From an uncultured Bacteroidota bacterium (GTDB lineage: Bacteria; Bacteroidota; Bacteroidia; Flavobacteriales; Flavobacteriaceae), in assembly GCA_902535165.1 (NCBI GenBank), contig CACASE010000009.1, positions 1 to 63,868 of the forward strand: DNA of 63,868 nucleotides, in the 5' to 3' direction. Numbering within the stretch: the stretch's first letter is position 1; each line of letters begins with the position of its first letter. Below are positions 27,345-35,638 of the stretch, piece by piece. The notes below the pieces were generated by a model, which saw nothing but the letters and a program-made list of their open reading frames with translations, was not told where the DNA came from and made no database searches. The position numbers and the translations under genes are program-made.

Positions 27345-28739
27345 ATGAGAAAGCTTAGTTTATTAAATAAAATAATTGTTCCCATTTTTTTAATCATTTT
27401 ATTACTTGTTATATATGATAAAAATGAAAAGACCAATAAAAATGATAGTACTGTTTTAAATACTATATTAAGCTCTGAAAATATAAATAATCAAATTCAA
27501 CAAAACAGAAATTTTGTTGTAAGGAATCCTGATTTTACTGTTGCAGCTGAAAAAACAATCAACACTGTGGTGCATGTTAAAAACACTGCTAAATCTAAAG
27601 GTTCTAATAGTCTATGGGATCTTTTTTATGGCAATTCTGATGATCGAACAACTGTTGGTACTGGATCTGGTGTAATTGTTTCAAGTGATGGTTATATAAT
27701 TACAAATAACCATGTCATAGAAAATGCAACTGAAATTGAAATTACAACCAATGACAATAAATCCTTTAATGCTGAATTGATAGGAACAGACAAAAACTCT
27801 GACATAGCTGTTTTGAAAATTGATGGACCTTCAAAATTTCCTTACATACGATTTGCAGATTCAGATGAAACAAAGATTGGAGAGTGGGTTCTTGCTGTTG
27901 GTAATCCTTTTAATTTGACATCCACTGTTACAGCTGGAATCATTAGTGCAAAATCGAGAGATTTAAATGATTATGATTCAAAGAACCAATCATTTATACA
28001 AACTGATGCTGCTGTAAATAGTGGTAACAGTGGTGGAGCATTAGTAAATATTAATGGGGACTTAATTGGAATTAATACTGCTATTCAAAGCACTAATGCA
28101 GGTTTTATAGGTTACTCATTTGCGGTACCAAGTAACATTGCAAGAAAAATTTATGAGGATATTTTAGAATTTGGAGATGTTCAAAGAGGTTTATTGGGTG
28201 TTACTGGACAAAGCCTAAACTCACAAAATGCCGATGAACTGGGTATTAATCAGACAGAAGGGTTTTATATTAATGACACCGATCCTAATATGGGTGCCCA
28301 CATTGCCGGAATAAGAAAAGGTGACGTTATTCAACAAATTGATAATGTTAAGATTAATAAATTCTCTGACCTCTCAGGTTATTTAAATTCAAAAAGACCT
28401 GGTGATAAATTAAATGTTAGAATTTATAGAAACAATAAATCAATGGATGTCGGAGTAAGACTAAAAAGAAGTACATACGTACAATTTTATGGAATGCAAT
28501 TAAAAGATGCTAGTGAACAAGAGTTAAATGACTTAAATAGTGATAATGGTGTCGTAGTTGTAATAAATAGAAACGGAACTCTTTTTAGGATGGGTATAAG
28601 ATCTGGTTACATATTAACCGAAATTAATAATGTAAAAATTGAGAATACAAAAGACCTCAAAGCATTTGAAAGAGAAGATATATTTCAGTTTACATTCGTT
28701 GACTTAAATGGCGAGAAAGAAAAACTTGTTTTTGATTAG
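27345..28739 (+). CDS. DegP/HtrA-type periplasmic serine protease
   Basis: Envelope quality-control protease. An N-terminal hydrophobic segment (about 8-24) exports or anchors the protein. The trypsin-like domain has the triad His123 (NNHVIEN), Asp153 (NSDIAVLK) and Ser229 (NSGNSGGAL). Two C-terminal PDZ domains follow (about 275-365 and 375-464), the first with GFYINDTDP and IRKGDVIQQID. The 464-residue length fits DegP/DegQ; which of the two is unclear. trmD begins 3 nt after its stop. Confidence 0.93.
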   Translation: MRKLSLLNKIIVPIFLIILLLVIYDKNEKTNKNDSTVLNTILSSENINNQIQQNRNFVVRNPDFTVAAEKTINTVVHVKNTAKSKGSNSLWDLFYGNSDDRTTVGTGSGVIVSSDGYIITNNHVIENATEIEITTNDNKSFNAELIGTDKNSDIAVLKIDGPSKFPYIRFADSDETKIGEWVLAVGNPFNLTSTVTAGIISAKSRDLNDYDSKNQSFIQTDAAVNSGNSGGALVNINGDLIGINTAIQSTNAGFIGYSFAVPSNIARKIYEDILEFGDVQRGLLGVTGQSLNSQNADELGINQTEGFYINDTDPNMGAHIAGIRKGDVIQQIDNVKINKFSDLSGYLNSKRPGDKLNVRIYRNNKSMDVGVRLKRSTYVQFYGMQLKDASEQELNDLNSDNGVVVVINRNGTLFRMGIRSGYILTEINNVKIENTKDLKAFEREDIFQFTFVDLNGEKEKLVFD

Positions 28740-28742
28740 AAA

Positions 28743-29408
28743 ATGAAAACAATTGACATAATTAGTGCTACTCCAGAATTATTAATTAGTCCTTTTTCTG
28801 GTTCTATTATGAAAAGAGCAATAGAAAAAGAAATTGTACAGGTTAACTTTCATGATTTAAAAGATTACTCTAATAAAAAAAGAAAACAAATTGATGACTA
28901 TCAATATGGTGGCGGATCTGGAATGGTATTGATGATCGAACCAATTGATAATTGTATCAGCCATTTGAAGAAAGATAAAGATTATTCTGAAATAATTTTT
29001 ATGACACCGGATGCTGAAAAATTAACTCAAAAATTATCAAATAAGCTATCAATTGCAGGTAATTTGATTATTTTATGTGGACACTATAAAGGTGTTGATC
29101 AAAGAGTAAGAGATAATTTAATAACAATGGAATTATCAATTGGAGACTATGTGCTTTCTGGTGGAGAACTACCAGCAGCTGTACTTTGTGATTCGATAAT
29201 AAGACTAATTCCAGGAGTTTTAAATAACGAAACATCTGCACTCGAAGATTCATTTCAGGACAACAGTATTGCTCCACCAGTATATACAAGACCTGCTTCA
29301 TATAAAAACATGGATGTTCCTGAGGTTCTTATCTCAGGTGATTCAAAAAAAATTGATCAATGGAGAGAGGGAAAATCTGATGAAAAAACTAAACTATTAA
29401 ATAATTAA
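28743..29408 (+). CDS. trmD: tRNA (guanine(37)-N1)-methyltransferase
   Basis: SPOUT (knotted-fold) methyltransferase making m1G37 next to the anticodon, which prevents +1 frameshifting. Visible blocks are YGGGSGMVLMIEP, the SAM-binding LCGHYKGVDQRVRD and the knot IGDYVLSGGELPA. The 221 residues match the family length. It lies 3 nt after htrA in the same direction. rplS follows after 104 nt with its own promoter-like box, so the common trmD-rplS operon may be split here. Confidence 0.96.
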   Translation: MKTIDIISATPELLISPFSGSIMKRAIEKEIVQVNFHDLKDYSNKKRKQIDDYQYGGGSGMVLMIEPIDNCISHLKKDKDYSEIIFMTPDAEKLTQKLSNKLSIAGNLIILCGHYKGVDQRVRDNLITMELSIGDYVLSGGELPAAVLCDSIIRLIPGVLNNETSALEDSFQDNSIAPPVYTRPASYKNMDVPEVLISGDSKKIDQWREGKSDEKTKLLNN

Positions 29409-29446
29409 TTAGACATCAAATAATTTTTTTTTTATCATAAAATATG

Positions 29447-29454
29447 TAAGTTTG
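29447..29454 (+). promoter_or_regulatory. Candidate rplS promoter -7 box
   Basis: TAAGTTTG matches TAnnTTTG and lies 58 nt upstream of the rplS ATG. A T-rich run at 29424-29433 occupies the -33 position but lacks the terminal G. Transcription starting near 29460 would give a roughly 50-nt leader containing the hairpin at 29466-29480. Confidence 0.4.
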
Positions 29455-29465
29455 CCACCTCTTGA

Positions 29466-29480
29466 TTAACCTCTGGTTAA
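29466..29480 (+). ncRNA. Small hairpin in the rplS leader (candidate r-protein leader)
   Basis: TTAACC-TCT-GGTTAA is a perfect 6-bp stem with a 3-nt loop in the 5' leader of rplS. There is no U-tract after it, so it is not an intrinsic terminator. Leaders of ribosomal protein genes often bind their own product. I recall an L19 leader motif reported for Flavobacteria, but I cannot confirm here that this hairpin belongs to it. Confidence 0.35.
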
Positions 29481-29512
29481 ACGAAAGTTGATCAAATTAA
29501 AATTTTATAAAA

Positions 29513-29863
29513 ATGAAGTCTTTACTAAAATACGTTCAAGACGAATTCATAACCCAGAAAGAATATCCTGATTTTAAATCAGGTGATACCATAACTGTTT
29601 ATTACGAAATTAAAGAAGGTGAAAAATCAAGAACACAGTTTTTCAAAGGAGTTGTAATTCAAATCAAAGGAACAGGAAAAACAAAAACATTTACAATTAG
29701 AAAAATGTCTGGTACAGTGGGGATTGAAAGAATATTTCCATTTAATCTGCCTACAATCAAAAAGATCGAAGTAAATAAAAAAGGTAAAGTAAGAAGATCC
29801 AGAATATATTATTTCAAAGAGCTTAGAGGTAAGAAGGCAAGAATCAAAGAAGTTAAAAAATAG
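29513..29863 (+). CDS. rplS: 50S ribosomal protein L19
   Basis: Large-subunit protein at the 30S-50S interface. The 116-residue protein has the expected core [25 protein letters not shown] and FTIRKMSG (each short of the full block) and the basic C terminus [20 protein letters not shown]. Length is standard. ATG start at 29513; icd follows 4 nt after the stop, and the two probably share a transcript. Confidence 0.97.
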   Translation: MKSLLKYVQDEFITQKEYPDFKSGDTITVYYEIKEGEKSRTQFFKGVVIQIKGTGKTKTFTIRKMSGTVGIERIFPFNLPTIKKIEVNKKGKVRRSRIYYFKELRGKKARIKEVKK

Positions 29864-29867
29864 TTTA

Positions 29868-31094
29868 ATGTCAAAAATTAAAGTCAATAATCCTGTAGTT
29901 GAGTTAGATGGTGATGAAATGACAAGGATTATTTGGGATTATATTAAAAAAAAATTAATTCTTCCATACATAGACCTAGATATTAAATATTTTGATCTGG
30001 GAATTAAAAACAGAGATTTTACTGACGATCAGGTCACTATCGATGCCGCTAATGCAATTAAGGAGTATAATGTTGGAATTAAATGTGCTACAATTACACC
30101 AGATGAACAGAGAGTAAAAGAATACACTCTTAAAAAAATGTGGAGATCACCTAATGGGACAATTAGAAACATTATTGGTGGTACTGTTTTTCGTGAACCC
30201 ATCATTATGAAAAATATCCCAAGATATGTACAAGGTTGGGTTAAACCGATTTGTATTGGTAGACATGCTTTTGGTGACCAGTACAAGGCAACTGATTTTC
30301 TGACTCATGGAAAAGGTAAATTAACAATGACATTTACACCTGAAAATGGTGATGAAGAAAAGACATGGGAAATATATAATTTTCAAGAGGATGGTATTGC
30401 CATGGGAATGTACAACATAGAGTCTTCAATCTATGGTTTTGCAAGATCATGTATGAATAGAGCTGTTTCAAAAGGATGGCCCCTTTACTTGTCTACGAAA
30501 AACACTATTTTAAAAGCCTATGATGGAAGATTTAAGGACATTTTTCATGAGGTCTATGAAAATGAATTCAAAGAAAAGTTTGAAGAAATTGGTATTACAT
30601 ATGAACACAGATTAATTGATGATATGGTTGCAGCTGCGATGAAATGGGAGGGTGGTTTCGTCTGGGCATGTAAAAATTATGATGGTGATGTACAATCTGA
30701 TACTGTTGCTCAAGGATTTGGATCATTGGGATTGATGACTTCAACATTACTAACACCAGATGGTAAAACTATGGAAGCTGAAGCTGCTCATGGAACAGTT
30801 ACAAGACATTATCGATTACATCAAAAAGGAAAAGAAACTTCAACTAACCCAATTGCATCAATTTTTGCTTGGACCAGAGGCCTAATACACAGAGCAGAGT
30901 TAGATTCTAACAATGAGTTATTAATATTCTGTAATCTTTTAGAAAAAGTTTGCGTTGAAACTGTTGAATCTGGAAAAATGACAAAAGATCTTGCACTACT
31001 AATTCATGGAAGTAATTTAAAAAGACAGCATTACTTAAATACACAAGAATTTTTAGATACCATAAAAGCAAATCTTGATGCAAAGGTTTCTTAA
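29868..31094 (+). CDS. icd: NADP-dependent isocitrate dehydrogenase (dimeric, eukaryote-like type)
   Basis: Oxidative decarboxylation of isocitrate to 2-oxoglutarate in the TCA cycle, generating NADPH. The 408-residue protein belongs to the subfamily shared with eukaryotic IDH1/IDH2, shown by [15 protein letters not shown] at the N terminus, KSPNGT-like RSPNGTIRN for isocitrate binding, and [11 protein letters not shown] for NADP binding. It is distinct from the E. coli-type enzyme and from the large monomeric type. Located 4 nt downstream of rplS. Confidence 0.95.
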   Translation: MSKIKVNNPVVELDGDEMTRIIWDYIKKKLILPYIDLDIKYFDLGIKNRDFTDDQVTIDAANAIKEYNVGIKCATITPDEQRVKEYTLKKMWRSPNGTIRNIIGGTVFREPIIMKNIPRYVQGWVKPICIGRHAFGDQYKATDFLTHGKGKLTMTFTPENGDEEKTWEIYNFQEDGIAMGMYNIESSIYGFARSCMNRAVSKGWPLYLSTKNTILKAYDGRFKDIFHEVYENEFKEKFEEIGITYEHRLIDDMVAAAMKWEGGFVWACKNYDGDVQSDTVAQGFGSLGLMTSTLLTPDGKTMEAEAAHGTVTRHYRLHQKGKETSTNPIASIFAWTRGLIHRAELDSNNELLIFCNLLEKVCVETVESGKMTKDLALLIHGSNLKRQHYLNTQEFLDTIKANLDAKVS

Positions 31095-31133
31095 ATTCTA
31101 AATAATTAAACACAATTTTATTAATTTGTATAT

Positions 31134-33488
31134 GTGAAAAAGATCTTTCTCTTAGTCATATTCCTTTTTTCGCTAAATATAAATTCACAAAATAACTTTA
31201 CTTATAGTGGCTATGTTTTAGATAGTCAAACTAATGAACTAGTTATTGGAGCTAGTGTTATTATTGATGAATTAAATATTGGTACAATAACAAATAGTTA
31301 TGGTTTTTTTTCAATTACTGTTAAAGAAGGTAACTACAGTGTCATAACCCAAAACTTGGGCTACAAAGATGATCTTCAAATCATAAGTTTAAATAAAAAT
31401 ATTATTCTTAATATTTATCTTACTGAAGAAGTTGAATCCCTTGACGAAGTTATAGTAATGGAAAATACAGAAGATATAGATATTGAACTACCAGTTCTAA
31501 GTTTAAATATTATCTCTGGAAAAACCATTAGGCAAACGCCAGTCGTTTTTGGTGAATCTGATATATTAAAAACGATACAACTTTTACCCGGTGTGTCTAG
31601 TGCTGGAGAAGGTGCATCGGGTTTCAATGTAAGAGGTGGTGCAGCAGATCAAAATCTAATTTTATTTGATGAGGCGATTATTTATAATTCATCGCACCTT
31701 TTTGGATTATTTTCTGTTTTTAACTCAGATGCAATTAAAGAAGTAAAATTATATAAAGGGGGAATACCCTCATCCTATGGAGGAAGATTATCATCTGTTC
31801 TTGATGTTTACCAGAAAGATGGAAATAATCAAAATTTTTCAATGAATGGAGGAATTGGTGCAATTTCTAGCAGACTTTTAGTTGAAGGACCTATTCAAAA
31901 AAATCAAAGTTCTTTTTTAGTTGCATCTAGGGGGACATATGCTCATCTGTTTTTGAAGCTGACAGACATAGAAAACATCGCATATTTTTATGATTTAAAT
32001 ACAAAGTCAAACTTTGTAATTGATAATAAAAATAAAATTTTTCTTTCAGGATACTTCGGAAGAGATCTTTTTAAACTCGATGGAACATTTATGAATACAT
32101 ATGGTAATAGTACATTAAATCTAAGATGGAATCATTTAATAAACGAAAAAACATTTTCAAACACTTCATTAATTTTTAGTGATTATTATTATGGATTACA
32201 ATTAGACTTTGTTGGTTTTGATTGGAAGTCTGGAATAAAAAACTTGAATTTCAAATTTGATTTGAAAAACTATTATTCAAATATTTTTCAATTTAATTAT
32301 GGTTTAAATGTAATTTATTATGATTTTAACCCTGGCACGATTGGACCTTTGACGCCTGACTCTGGATTTAACTTTTCTAGATTAAATAAAAAATATGCTT
32401 TTGAAAATTCTACCTATTTGGATGTAATTCATAAGATAAATAGCCAATTATCCATTAGATATGGAATAAGACTAAATCAGTTTTTAAGACTTCGACAAAA
32501 TGGACTTCAGCAATATGCTAATGATGATCCATTATATTATGATAATGATCTAAAAATATATGATCCTGGAACCCCACTAGCAGGAAATTTTGATAATAAT
32601 TCATCTGTTTTTAAAACTTATAATAACATCGAACCTAGAATTAATATCTCTTATTCATTTAATAATCAAAGTATAAAAGCTAGTTATAATAGACTGAATC
32701 AATATTTACACTTGATTTCAAATACAAGCTCACCTACCCCACTAGATATTTGGGTTCCCAGTGGACCTTATATTAAACCACAAAAACTAGATCAATATGC
32801 TTTGGGTTATTATAAAAGAATAAAAAATATAAAAATTGAAACAGAAATTTTTTACAAAAAAATTAAAAATAGACTCGATTATATAGATGGTGCGGATTTA
32901 GTAGCGAATGATAATATAGAAACCGTTATTTTGCCCGGAAAATCACGTGCTTATGGGTTTGAAATATTATTAAAAAAATCTGAGGGTAGACATAAATTTA
33001 TGGTTGCATACACCCTGTCAAAATCAGAACAAAAAACACCTGGAAGAAATTCTTTTGAGGATGGAATTAATTTTTCAAATTGGTATAATACACCTTATGA
33101 CAAACCACACGACTTCAGTATTAATTCAGAATATATTTTAAGTAAAAAATTAAAAATCGTTGGTAATTTTATTTATCAAACTGGACAACCTACAAATTAC
33201 CCTAATTCTCAATATACTTACATGAACTTAAATGTTCCTAATTATGGTGAGAGAAATTCACAAAGGCTTCCAAATTATCATAGAATGGATATAAATCTTA
33301 CTCTTACACCTGAAAAGAAAAATAAAAAAATTGAAGGTTCATGGGTTTTCGGAATCTATAATTTGTATAACAGAGATAATGCATCATCAATCATATTTCG
33401 AAGAAATAACGAAACACTTAAAAATGAAGCTGTACAAATTTCAATTTTTGGCATTGTACCGTCAGTAACTTATAATTTTAAATTCTAA
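31134..33488 (+). CDS. TonB-dependent outer-membrane receptor with carboxypeptidase-like N-terminal domain
   Basis: Outer-membrane importer of 784 residues. It has a signal peptide (about 1-19), a CarboxypepD_reg-like domain (about 22-105; YSGYVLDSQTNELVIGAS), a plug domain (about 130-235; GFNVRGGAADQNLILFDEA in part) and a C-terminal beta barrel ending in aromatic PSVTYNFKF. Start is GTG at 31134; an ATG two bases earlier is out of frame. A DUF4249 lipoprotein follows with TAATG overlap, the usual flavobacterial pair. The cargo is not identifiable; no SusD-like gene accompanies it. Confidence 0.9.
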   Translation: MKKIFLLVIFLFSLNINSQNNFTYSGYVLDSQTNELVIGASVIIDELNIGTITNSYGFFSITVKEGNYSVITQNLGYKDDLQIISLNKNIILNIYLTEEVESLDEVIVMENTEDIDIELPVLSLNIISGKTIRQTPVVFGESDILKTIQLLPGVSSAGEGASGFNVRGGAADQNLILFDEAIIYNSSHLFGLFSVFNSDAIKEVKLYKGGIPSSYGGRLSSVLDVYQKDGNNQNFSMNGGIGAISSRLLVEGPIQKNQSSFLVASRGTYAHLFLKLTDIENIAYFYDLNTKSNFVIDNKNKIFLSGYFGRDLFKLDGTFMNTYGNSTLNLRWNHLINEKTFSNTSLIFSDYYYGLQLDFVGFDWKSGIKNLNFKFDLKNYYSNIFQFNYGLNVIYYDFNPGTIGPLTPDSGFNFSRLNKKYAFENSTYLDVIHKINSQLSIRYGIRLNQFLRLRQNGLQQYANDDPLYYDNDLKIYDPGTPLAGNFDNNSSVFKTYNNIEPRINISYSFNNQSIKASYNRLNQYLHLISNTSSPTPLDIWVPSGPYIKPQKLDQYALGYYKRIKNIKIETEIFYKKIKNRLDYIDGADLVANDNIETVILPGKSRAYGFEILLKKSEGRHKFMVAYTLSKSEQKTPGRNSFEDGINFSNWYNTPYDKPHDFSINSEYILSKKLKIVGNFIYQTGQPTNYPNSQYTYMNLNVPNYGERNSQRLPNYHRMDINLTLTPEKKNKKIEGSWVFGIYNLYNRDNASSIIFRRNNETLKNEAVQISIFGIVPSVTYNFKF

Positions 33489-34300
33489 TGAAGAAAATAT
33501 TTAGTCTTTTATTTTTTGTCTTAATTTTTGGATGTGAAAAGGTAATTAATTTAGATTTAGACTTTTCAAATCAAAACTATGTAATTGATGCAAAAATCAA
33601 TAAACATGTTAATTCATTATCAGGGTTTTCAGAAGTTAATATTACTAAATCCAGAGAATATTTTAGTGATAATATAAATTATATAAATGATGCAGTTGTT
33701 AAAATAATTGAAAAAGAAACAAGTAAAGAGTATGTATTAGGATTTGTTAAAGATGGAAAATATCAAATCAATATCCCTAACATTTTAGAATCTAGTGACT
33801 ATGAGTTAATTGTCACTCATGATAATTATCAATTTTCATCGATAGAAAAACTAACAAAATCAAGTTTAATAGATAATGTAGTTCAGGGAGATAGAAATTC
33901 TCTGAGCGGAGATGAAATAGAAATAATTACAACTTTTACAGATTTAGATCAAATGGATAATTATTTTTTATTTGAGTTTGGTGATAAGGGAAATTTGCAA
34001 CCTGCAAGAGATTTATACATAAACGGGAACAGTTTCTCCTTTTCATATTTTATAGAGAAAACTGAAATACCTAATTCAAAAAAATTAAAAGTTAAAATGG
34101 AAGGTATTGATTATAATTATTTTAAATATATGATTCAAGTTGTAATACAAACAAACACACAAAATGGTCCATTTTCTACCCCACCAGCACCAATAAAAGG
34201 AAATATTTTAAATGTAAAAGACACTAATAGTGTGGTGTTTGGTTATTTCAAAGTTTGTGAGTTTGATGAATTTGTTCTTGAAGACATCATAATTGATTAA
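33488..34300 (+). CDS. DUF4249 family lipoprotein
   Basis: Outer-membrane lipoprotein of 270 residues. The signal peptide ends in a lipobox at IFGC with Cys16 as the lipidated residue. DUF4249 proteins in Flavobacteriia are almost always encoded next to a TonB-dependent receptor of the kind just upstream and probably act with it as a surface lid or binding partner, by analogy with SusD; direct evidence is lacking. The ATG shares its A with the receptor's TAA stop, so the two are translationally coupled. Confidence 0.85.
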   Translation: MKKIFSLLFFVLIFGCEKVINLDLDFSNQNYVIDAKINKHVNSLSGFSEVNITKSREYFSDNINYINDAVVKIIEKETSKEYVLGFVKDGKYQINIPNILESSDYELIVTHDNYQFSSIEKLTKSSLIDNVVQGDRNSLSGDEIEIITTFTDLDQMDNYFLFEFGDKGNLQPARDLYINGNSFSFSYFIEKTEIPNSKKLKVKMEGIDYNYFKYMIQVVIQTNTQNGPFSTPPAPIKGNILNVKDTNSVVFGYFKVCEFDEFVLEDIIID

Positions 34301-34309
34301 TTTTAAATA

Positions 34310-35125
34310 ATGGAATTTATAAAAATAACTGAGTCAGACTCAAACCACAATAATCTTGATTTAAAAACAACTAAGGATTTGGTCAATATTATCAATAGTG
34401 AGGATATGACTGTTGCTAAATCTGTAAAAAAAATACTTCCGAAATTAACAGAATTAATAGATAATATTTATAAAAAAATGTTAAATGGAGGAAGGCTGTT
34501 TTACATTGGCGCTGGCACTAGTGGTAGATTGGGAATTCTAGATGCCTCTGAATGTCCTCCGACTTTTGGAGTTTCCGATAATTTGGTTATTGGATTGATA
34601 GCGGGTGGAGATAAAGCAATTAGAAAATCCCAAGAGTTCGCAGAGGATAATTTAAAACAAGGATGGCTTGATTTATTAAAATATAAAATAAATAATAAAG
34701 ATTCAGTTATTGGAATAGCTGCCTCAGGCACTACACCTTACGTCATTGGTGCTATTGAGAATTGTAGAAAAAAAGGAATCTTAACTGGCTGTATAACCTG
34801 CAATTTAAATAGTCCATTAGGCTTAGCATCAGAATATCCCATTGAAGTTATTGTAGGTCCTGAAGTAGTAACTGGCAGTTCAAGAATGAAAGCAGGGACG
34901 GCTCAAAAGCTTATTTTAAATACTATTTCAACTACAGTCATGATTAAACTTGGCAGAGTAAAGGGTAATAAAATGGTTGATATGCAATTAGCTAATAATA
35001 AATTAATTGATAGAGCTGAAAAAATTTTAATGAAAGAGCTTGAAATTGATTTAGAAAAAGCACAAAGTTTACTTAGAAAAAACAAAAGCGTTAGAAAATC
35101 GTTAGAATCTAAAAATCAAAGATAA
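34310..35125 (+). CDS. murQ: N-acetylmuramic acid 6-phosphate etherase
   Basis: Cleaves the lactyl ether of MurNAc-6-phosphate to give GlcNAc-6-phosphate in cell-wall recycling. The 271-residue SIS-fold protein has GAGTSGRLGILDASECPPTF (sugar-phosphate loop), AASGTTPYV and TGSSRMKAGTAQKL. The length is that of the common Bacteroidota form, slightly shorter than the E. coli protein. It starts 9 nt after the DUF4249 gene and is followed at once by an SRPBCC gene. Confidence 0.95.
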   Translation: MEFIKITESDSNHNNLDLKTTKDLVNIINSEDMTVAKSVKKILPKLTELIDNIYKKMLNGGRLFYIGAGTSGRLGILDASECPPTFGVSDNLVIGLIAGGDKAIRKSQEFAEDNLKQGWLDLLKYKINNKDSVIGIAASGTTPYVIGAIENCRKKGILTGCITCNLNSPLGLASEYPIEVIVGPEVVTGSSRMKAGTAQKLILNTISTTVMIKLGRVKGNKMVDMQLANNKLIDRAEKILMKELEIDLEKAQSLLRKNKSVRKSLESKNQR

Positions 35126-35126
35126 A

Positions 35127-35636
35127 TTGAATCAGTATAAAAAAACATGGCCAATAAGTGTTGAAAAAGAAATAGATGCCAGTACTGAAAAAATTTGGAA
35201 TATTATTTCTAAAGAAGGTAATTTAAATCTTGTTCATCCTTTTTGTAAAAATAATTATGCCTTAGCATGGGCATCTGAAAATTCTGTTGATGTACTTGAA
35301 TATTTAAATGGATTAACATTTATTAGGGAATTTCAAACATGGACACCAGGACGAGGTTACAGCTTATTGATTGGAACAAAAAAAGGAAAAAAATCTTATG
35401 TTGAGTGGAAGATTACGACTAGAAATAAAAAAAATTATCTTTCCATAACAGTTTATACACATTATATGAAAAATTATCCAAAATTCATTTCATTTTTCCC
35501 ACATGAATTTATGATTAAACCAAACCTAAAAAAATATTTAAAAAGTGTTATAGGGGGAATAAATTACTATTTATTAAATGATAAAGTTGTGCCTCGAAAT
35601 TACTTTGGAGAACATAAATGGTTTTCTAAGAAGTAG
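35127..35636 (+). CDS. SRPBCC-family protein
   Basis: Soluble protein of 169 residues with the START/Bet v1-like layout: an opening strand VEKEIDASTEKIWNII, a middle beta sheet and a long C-terminal helix (LKKYLKSVIGGINYYLLN). Such proteins bind lipids or other hydrophobic ligands; the ligand is unknown. The start is TTG at 35127, one base after the murQ stop, with an upstream in-frame TAG at 35103 and no ATG between. The stop is 2 nt from that of convergent secDF. Confidence 0.75.
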   Translation: MNQYKKTWPISVEKEIDASTEKIWNIISKEGNLNLVHPFCKNNYALAWASENSVDVLEYLNGLTFIREFQTWTPGRGYSLLIGTKKGKKSYVEWKITTRNKKNYLSITVYTHYMKNYPKFISFFPHEFMIKPNLKKYLKSVIGGINYYLLNDKVVPRNYFGEHKWFSKK

Positions 35637-35638
35637 AT

